Source: an uncultured Propionivibrio sp.
GTDB taxonomy: Bacteria > Pseudomonadota > Gammaproteobacteria > Burkholderiales > Rhodocyclaceae
DNA: 10,590 nt
NCBI GenBank assembly: GCA_937923255.1
Contig: CALAIL010000038.1
Coordinates: 1-10,590 of the forward strand
Direction: 5' to 3'
This document shows positions 6,562-10,590 of the stretch, in pieces (position 1 is the first letter of the stretch; every line of letters starts with the position of its first letter). The notes below the pieces were generated by a model. That model made no database searches. It saw only the letters and a program-made list of their open reading frames with translations, and was not told the origin of the DNA. The translations under genes and the position numbers were made by a program.

Positions 6562-7574
6562 TGGATTTTCAGACTTCACCGTATCTGCTGCAAAACGTCA
6601 GCGTCCGGCGCATCATGCTGTACGTGCTGGCCGCGCTGTTACCCGGCATCGCCACTTACGTCTGGCAGATCGGCCCGGCCATTCTCGTCCAGATAACGCT
6701 CGCCACCCTCACGGCACTGGCATCGGAAGCGCTGATGCTCAAGCTGCGCGGCAAACCGCTCGCGCTGTTCCTGGGCGACAGCAGCGCCGTCGTTACCGCC
6801 TGGTTGATCGCATTGACCTTCCCTCCGCTGGGGCCGTGGTGGCTGATCGTCGCCGGCACGGCTTTCGCCATCATCGTCGCCAAGCATCTGTACGGCGGCC
6901 TCGGGCAAAATCCGTTCAATCCGGCAATGGTCGCCTTTGCCGTCTGCATCGTCTCTTTTCCCGTACTGATGTCGCAATGGCCGCCCGCCGGTCTTTCGGC
7001 AAGCTTCAGCGAGCAGCTGGCGGTGATTTTCGGCTGGGCGCCGCGCATCGACGCCTTCAGCGGCGCAACTGCGCTCAGCGAGCTGAGAAATGCGCTCAGG
7101 TACAGCAAAGTTCTACTGCCAATCGAAACCATCGTCGCGGATAAAAAAATATTTGGCAGCATTGCCGGGCGCGGCTGGGAGTGGATTTCATTCGCGTATC
7201 TGCTGGGCGGTCTATGGCTCTGGCGCTGCAAAATCATCGACTGGCGGCAGCCATTGGGCTTCATTGCGGGTCTTACATTGATCGCCGGCGCCTTCTGGCT
7301 TTTTGACGCTGAGGGTTTCGCCAGCCCGCTCTTCCACCTTTTTTCCGGCGGCGCGATGCTTGGCGCTTTTTTCATCATCACCGACCCGATTTCCGGCTGC
7401 ACGACGCCGCGCGGCAAGTTGCTATTCGGCTTCTTCGCCGGCCTGATCGCTTATGTCATCCGCGTTTTCGGCGGTTATCCCGACGGCGTCGCCTTTGCCG
7501 TCCTTTTCCTCAACATCTGCGTACCGCTCATCGATATGCATACGCAACCGCCGGTTTTCGGCTTAAGAAAATGA
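6558..7574 (+). CDS. rsxD: Electron transport complex subunit RsxD/RnfD (membrane flavoprotein)
   Basis: This integral inner-membrane subunit, related to NqrB, carries covalent FMN and helps form the ion path. The 338-residue protein is slightly shorter than E. coli RsxD and has about eight to ten hydrophobic spans. The flavinylation motif SGAT is at 168-171 (within DAFSGATALSELR), giving T171 as the FMN attachment site. Conserved membrane motifs include LGDSSAVVTAWLIALTFPP (72-90), GGLGQNPFNPAM (113-124) and FIITDPISGCTTPRGKL. Two ATGs in tandem (6558 and 6561) overlap the rsxC stop, and either could be used. It ends with an ATGA overlap into rsxG. Confidence 0.95.
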   Translation: MMDFQTSPYLLQNVSVRRIMLYVLAALLPGIATYVWQIGPAILVQITLATLTALASEALMLKLRGKPLALFLGDSSAVVTAWLIALTFPPLGPWWLIVAGTAFAIIVAKHLYGGLGQNPFNPAMVAFAVCIVSFPVLMSQWPPAGLSASFSEQLAVIFGWAPRIDAFSGATALSELRNALRYSKVLLPIETIVADKKIFGSIAGRGWEWISFAYLLGGLWLWRCKIIDWRQPLGFIAGLTLIAGAFWLFDAEGFASPLFHLFSGGAMLGAFFIITDPISGCTTPRGKLLFGFFAGLIAYVIRVFGGYPDGVAFAVLFLNICVPLIDMHTQPPVFGLRK

Positions 7575-8236
7575 CTCCGACACCATCATCCGGCGAACCC
7601 TCCAGCGCCCTGAAAACAGCGCTACATACTTCAACCATTTTGCTGGTTTTCGTCAGCGTGTTCACCGCGTTACTGTCCGGCGTGTACACTTTGGCGCATC
7701 CCATCATCAAAGAATCGTCGGGAAGCGCAAAAATCATGCGTCTGGCTCATGAAATCCTCCCGACTTCGGCCTACGACAACACGCTGCTCAAAGATACGGT
7801 CGAAATTCCCGCCACATCGGCACTCGGGCAGAATGAAGCCAGCATCGCGTACCGCGCCCGCAAAGACGGCAAGCCGGTCGCTTTGATACTCCAGGCGAGC
7901 GCGCCTGATGGTTACGCCGGGAGAATCCACCTGCTTTTAGTGGTCGCCCCCGATGGCAGGCTGTTTGGGGTGCGTGTCCTACAACACCGGGAAACCCCCG
8001 GTCTGGGCGATTACATTGACCCGAAGAAAGATAAAAACAAAAAACGCCCGTGGATTGGGCAGTTCACGAACGCCAACCCGGCGGCCGAAAGTGAGCGCAA
8101 CTGGCGCGTCAAAAAAGACGGGGGCCGCTTCGACGCGATGGCCGGCGCAACGGTTTCGCCGCGCGCCGTCATCAAGGCCGTGCGCAAGGCGGCGCTGTAT
8201 GTCGCCGCAAACCATGAGGCCTTGTTCAAACAATGA
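7571..8236 (+). CDS. rsxG: Electron transport complex subunit RsxG/RnfG (FMN-binding)
   Basis: RsxG is anchored in the inner membrane with its FMN domain in the periplasm, and passes electrons within the Rnf complex. The 221-residue protein has one N-terminal membrane span (about 20-42). Its FMN_bind domain includes VLQHRETPGLGDYID (136-150) and the flavinylation motif DAMAGATVSPRAV. T194 is the expected phosphoester-FMN threonine; an Ala stands where Ser is common in the motif. The ApbE flavin transferase that would load it is not in this window. The start overlaps the rsxD stop (ATGA, 7571-7574), and its own stop overlaps a 60-codon frame rather than rsxE. Confidence 0.94.
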   Translation: MTPTPSSGEPSSALKTALHTSTILLVFVSVFTALLSGVYTLAHPIIKESSGSAKIMRLAHEILPTSAYDNTLLKDTVEIPATSALGQNEASIAYRARKDGKPVALILQASAPDGYAGRIHLLLVVAPDGRLFGVRVLQHRETPGLGDYIDPKKDKNKKRPWIGQFTNANPAAESERNWRVKKDGGRFDAMAGATVSPRAVIKAVRKAALYVAANHEALFKQ

Positions 8237-8415
8237 AACTGAAGCTGATATCGGCTCTTTCCGCAACCCATTCCGCAACCCATCTCGGCATCCTGTCCAC
8301 CGCAGCGGAACCCGCATTGCGTGTTATGCGCTTTGTACGCTCTGCACGCTGTGTACGCTGTGTTCGTGCTCTTCGATGCCGCCTGGACATCATCGATAAG
8401 GCACCGACATCATGA
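8233..8415 (+). CDS. Candidate 60-residue protein between rsxG and rsxE
   Basis: This frame overlaps the rsxG stop by ATGA (8233-8236) and the rsxE start by ATGA (8412-8415), so it fills the gap exactly in the same coupled style as the rest of the operon. The peptide starts MKLKLISALSA and has an Arg/Cys-rich middle (VRSARCVRCVRALRC) created by a 9-base tandem repeat. A direct repeat of CCGCAACCCAT lies near 8262-8285. I do not recognise it, and there is no domain or clear membrane span. In Rnf operons I know, rsxE follows rsxG closely, so the segment looks inserted or expanded. It could be a real small subunit, a decayed gene, or merely a coupling bridge. Confidence 0.35.
   Translation: MKLKLISALSATHSATHLGILSTAAEPALRVMRFVRSARCVRCVRALRCRLDIIDKAPTS
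8331..8366 (+). repeat. Four imperfect 9-base tandem repeats
   Basis: The units CTTTGTACG, CTCTGCACG, CTGTGTACG and CTGTGTTCG follow one another without gaps. They sit within the rsxG-rsxE spacer and give a three-residue periodicity in every frame. Confidence 0.75.
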
Positions 8416-9107
8416 CCACGATGACCCGTGAGGAATTCCGCCAGATTGCCGCCAACGGCATCTGGGAACAAAACACCAGCCTGGTGCAAGTCACCGGCCT
8501 GTGTCCGCTGCTTGCCGTGAGCACCAATCTCGTCAATGGCGCCATGCTTTCACTGGCGACGATTATGGCCATGGCCATGGCCGGCCTGGCCGTCGCCAGC
8601 CTGCGCCGATGGATTCCGCACGAGATCCGCATTCCCATATTCATCCTGATTCTCGCGACGCTGGTGACGATCGTCGATCTGCTTTTCAACGCCTATCTGC
8701 ACGAGTTGTATCAAATACTCGGCATATTCATCCCGCTGATTGTCACCAACTGCATCGCACTGTCGCGGATCGAGGCGTATGCCTCCAAGCACCCGCCGCT
8801 GCAAGCATTCTTCGACGGAATTTTCATGGGAATCGGCATGTTATGGACGCTTTCCCTGCTCGGCGGATTGCGCGAGCTGATCGGCAGCGGCACACTGTTT
8901 TCCGGCATCGATCTGATCATTCCCGGCCTGTCGCCGCTTCAAGTCTTGCCGGAAGATTATCCCGGCTTTCTGCTGACGATTCTGCCGCCCGGCGCATTCA
9001 TCCTGCTCGGCTGCCTGATCGCTGCCAAGAACTGGCTGGAAGCCCGCCGCGCCGCCCACCGGCGCCAACCGGCGGCAGCGCCAGCCTTGCCAGGCGCCGG
9101 ATCCTAA
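8412..9107 (+). CDS. rsxE: Electron transport complex subunit RsxE/RnfE
   Basis: RsxE is the inner-membrane partner of RsxA in the Rnf/Rsx complex. The 231-residue protein has about six hydrophobic spans and the family motifs NGIWEQNTSLVQVTGLCPLL (15-34) and IPLIVTNCIALSRIEAYAS (107-125). C31 and C114 lie in motifs mirroring those of RsxA, consistent with the shared intramembrane [2Fe-2S] cluster. The C-terminal tail from about 208 is Arg/Ala/Pro-rich and cytoplasmic. The start at 8412 is favoured by the ATGA overlap with the upstream frame and an AAGG about ten bases before; the next Met is three residues on. nth begins 27 bases after its stop. Confidence 0.95.
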   Translation: MTTMTREEFRQIAANGIWEQNTSLVQVTGLCPLLAVSTNLVNGAMLSLATIMAMAMAGLAVASLRRWIPHEIRIPIFILILATLVTIVDLLFNAYLHELYQILGIFIPLIVTNCIALSRIEAYASKHPPLQAFFDGIFMGIGMLWTLSLLGGLRELIGSGTLFSGIDLIIPGLSPLQVLPEDYPGFLLTILPPGAFILLGCLIAAKNWLEARRAAHRRQPAAAPALPGAGS

Positions 9108-9134
9108 GCCCGATTCTGATCCAGAGTATCTGCC

Positions 9135-9794
9135 ATGAACGCCGCCAAGCGTACCGAAATCTTCCGTCGCCTGCGCGAGGCTAACCCGACGCCGACGACG
9201 GAGCTTGTCTATGCCACGCCGTTCCAGTTGCTGGTTGCCGTCATCCTCTCGGCGCAGGCGACTGACAAAAGCGTCAATATCGCCACGCGCAAGCTTTTTG
9301 CCGACGCCCCCACGCCCCAGGCCATGCTGGCGCTGGGCGAGGAAAAGCTGGCCGGGTATATCAACCGCATCGGCCTTTTCCGCACCAAAGCAAAAAATGT
9401 CATCGCCACCTGCCGGGCATTGCTTGCGTTGCACGGCGGCGAGGTCCCGCGTCAGCGCGAAGCGCTGGAAGCGCTTCCCGGCGTCGGCCGGAAGACCGCC
9501 AACGTCGTCCTCAACACGGCCTTCGGCGAACCGACCATTGCCGTCGATACGCATATCTTCCGCGTCGCCAATCGGACGAGGCTCGCGCCCGGGAAAACGC
9601 CGCTTGCCGTCGAGCAGAGGCTGCTCAAGACGACGCCTAAAGCATTCCGGCGGGACGCCCACCATTGGTTGATTCTGCACGGCCGCTATGTCTGCAAGGC
9701 GCGCCGGCCGGAGTGCTGGCGCTGCCTCATCGCCGACCTGTGCGAATATCAGGACAAAACTTCCCCTGCACCTTCAGAAATCCCTACACCATGA
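9135..9794 (+). CDS. nth: Endonuclease III (DNA glycosylase/AP lyase)
   Basis: This base-excision-repair enzyme removes oxidised pyrimidines from DNA and cleaves the strand at the resulting abasic site. The 219-residue protein has the helix-hairpin-helix LPGVGRKTANVVLN with catalytic K120, followed by VDTHIFRVANR with D138, the same numbering as E. coli Nth. The C-terminal 4Fe-4S loop is complete: C187, C194, C197 and C203 (C-X6-C-X2-C-X5-C). Length matches the family. It lies 27 bases after rsxE, the same neighbour as in E. coli, and probably shares its transcript. Its TGA overlaps the next ATG as ATGA. Confidence 0.97.
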   Translation: MNAAKRTEIFRRLREANPTPTTELVYATPFQLLVAVILSAQATDKSVNIATRKLFADAPTPQAMLALGEEKLAGYINRIGLFRTKAKNVIATCRALLALHGGEVPRQREALEALPGVGRKTANVVLNTAFGEPTIAVDTHIFRVANRTRLAPGKTPLAVEQRLLKTTPKAFRRDAHHWLILHGRYVCKARRPECWRCLIADLCEYQDKTSPAPSEIPTP

Positions 9795-10426
9795 CGCATC
9801 CCAAATCACCGGCCATCCTGCCGCCTTTGGACGAACACGCTTCGGCGCTGGATCGGCAATTGTTTTTCATCGTCGAAATCGACCGCCTCAAGGGCGTTCT
9901 GCGCCAGAACTCGCTGGCCGACGGCAGCCGGCGCGAAAACAGCGCCGAGCACAGCTGGCACGTGGCGCTCCTAGCGCTGATACTGGCCGAATACGCGGCC
10001 GCGCCGATCGATGTCGCTCACGCCGTGCGCATGCTGCTCATCCACGATCTTGTCGAAATCGACGCCGGCGATACCTTTGCCTACGACGCACAGGGAATCA
10101 GCACGCAGCGGCAACGCGAACAGGCGGCCTGCGAGCGCATCTTCGGGCTGTTGCCCCCGGCACAGGCGCAAGATTTCCGCACGCTCTGGGAGGAATTTGA
10201 TGCGGGAGAAACGCCGGAGGCACGCTACGCGCTCGCCGTCGACCGGCTGATGCCGATGATCCACAATGCCCTGACCGAGGGCAGCGCCTGGCGCGCCAAC
10301 GGTGTCGTCGCCAGCCAGGTGCGCCATCGCGCCGAATCCATCACGCGCGGCGCGCCTGAACTCGGCGCGCTGGCCAACCGGCTGATTGCCGCCTCGGTCA
10401 AGGCAGGCATCTTGCCGGAGGCCTGA
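9791..10426 (+). CDS. HD-domain metal-dependent phosphohydrolase (HD_3, YfbR/HDDC2-like)
   Basis: This is a predicted cytoplasmic hydrolase of nucleotide-type phosphate esters; relatives include the 5'-deoxynucleotidase YfbR and HDDC2. The 211-residue protein has the HD ligands in order. ENSAEHSWHVAL supplies H54 and H57, LLIHDLVEIDAGDTFAYD supplies the H85-D86 pair with E89, D91 and D94, and LAVDRLMPM supplies the final D151. The start at 9791 is chosen because it overlaps the nth stop as ATGA and gives the expected length; an open frame from 9665 runs through nth and is unlikely to be used. Coupling to nth suggests a link to repair or nucleotide-pool cleaning, which is inference. The exact substrate cannot be read from the sequence. 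Confidence 0.9.
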   Translation: MTHPKSPAILPPLDEHASALDRQLFFIVEIDRLKGVLRQNSLADGSRRENSAEHSWHVALLALILAEYAAAPIDVAHAVRMLLIHDLVEIDAGDTFAYDAQGISTQRQREQAACERIFGLLPPAQAQDFRTLWEEFDAGETPEARYALAVDRLMPMIHNALTEGSAWRANGVVASQVRHRAESITRGAPELGALANRLIAASVKAGILPEA

Positions 10427-10427
10427 G

Positions 10428-10582
10428 ATAGCGGCTTCCTTTGCCTAAATACGGCGTTGCTGTGTTGGCCTCACCTTGGCGTACTGAGTGGCCTGCCTGC
10501 GGCTTACCGCCTTGTCTTTTGCAAAGTCAAGCCATAGCGGCTTCCTTTGCCAAAACACGGCGTTAGCTCGCCTTGCCGTACT
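10428..10582. repeat. Two direct copies of an intergenic repeat
   Basis: ATAGCGGCTTCCTTTGCC occurs at 10428-10445 and again at 10534-10551. ACGGCGTT follows 23 bases after the start in both copies (10451 and 10557), then CCTTG-CGTACT (10474-10485 and 10571-10582). Between them lie GCGGCTTACCGCCTTGTC and GTACTGAGTGG. On the minus strand the parts read like an intergenic repeat I recall from Neisseria and other betaproteobacteria, with AAGGCG, AAGCCGCAG, AGTACG and AACGCCGTA in that order. The 164 bases after the last gene hold no coding frame or clear terminator. Confidence 0.65.
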
Positions 10583-10590
10583 CCTCGTAC

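Noticed and set aside
5606..7144. Plus-strand 512-codon frame across rsxC and rsxD
   Set aside because: It crosses two real genes in another frame and is dominated by Pro/Arg low complexity, as expected from the Ala/Lys-coding tail of rsxC.
9665..9790. N-terminal extension of the HD protein into nth
   Set aside because: This part is out-of-frame nth sequence; the ATGA overlap at 9791 gives the family-like length.
10460..10495. Rho-independent terminator after the HD gene
   Set aside because: The only pairing (GGCC/TCA with TGA/GGCC) is short, bulged and lacks a T-tract.
1..10590. CRISPR array, tRNA, rRNA, transposase or complete insertion sequence
   Set aside because: No regular repeat-spacer pattern, cloverleaf, rRNA signature or transposase frame was seen on either strand.

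Overview
The window looks like chromosomal DNA from a Gram-negative proteobacterium, most likely a betaproteobacterium. The evidence is a complete Rnf/Rsx electron-transfer operon in the order A-B-C-D-G-E followed by nth, the arrangement I know from gamma- and betaproteobacteria, plus remnants of two-partner-secretion (FhaB/CdiA-type) exoproteins. A repeat at the right end resembles, from memory, an intergenic repeat common in Neisseria and relatives. That hints at Neisseriales, but it is a weak basis for a taxonomic call.

Bases 1 to about 3180 are a degraded polymorphic-toxin island. Two orphan toxin-immunity cassettes lie head to tail. The first (73-815) is a short CdiA-CT-like toxin domain followed, with an ATGA overlap, by an Imm8-like immunity protein. 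The second (about 821-2426) holds a VENN-like (VTNNYL) pretoxin region joined to an HNH/WHH-type nuclease domain, then an unidentified immunity candidate with a strong ribosome binding site. The nuclease reading frame has an in-frame TAG exactly where the Trp of its WHHH motif should be, and the rest of the motif continues intact in frame to a natural TAA just before the immunity gene. After this come a repeat- and hairpin-rich spacer (2427-2813) and a stranded internal piece of a filamentous haemagglutinin (2814-3173). The toxin tips are AT-rich, while the pretoxin parts and the housekeeping genes are GC-rich, which fits a modular, horizontally shuffled locus.

Bases 3206-9107 hold a predicted promoter and rsxA, B, C, D, G and E. 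Their products form an inner-membrane complex that passes electrons between soluble carriers and NAD(H) through Fe-S clusters and covalent FMN, coupled to an ion gradient; in Escherichia coli the same complex keeps SoxR reduced. The expected cofactor ligands are present. Most junctions overlap by ATGA or TGATG. The one irregularity is a 175-base insertion between rsxG and rsxE, fully spanned by a 60-codon reading frame that overlaps both neighbours by ATGA. RsxC also carries a long Ala/Lys/Arg-rich C-terminal tail with an internal duplication and a run of eight C.

Bases 9135-10426 encode endonuclease III (nth) and, overlapping it by ATGA, an HD-domain hydrolase of the HD_3/YfbR/HDDC2 type. 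They are close enough to be co-transcribed with the rsx genes. The last 160 bases hold no gene but two copies of a direct repeat.
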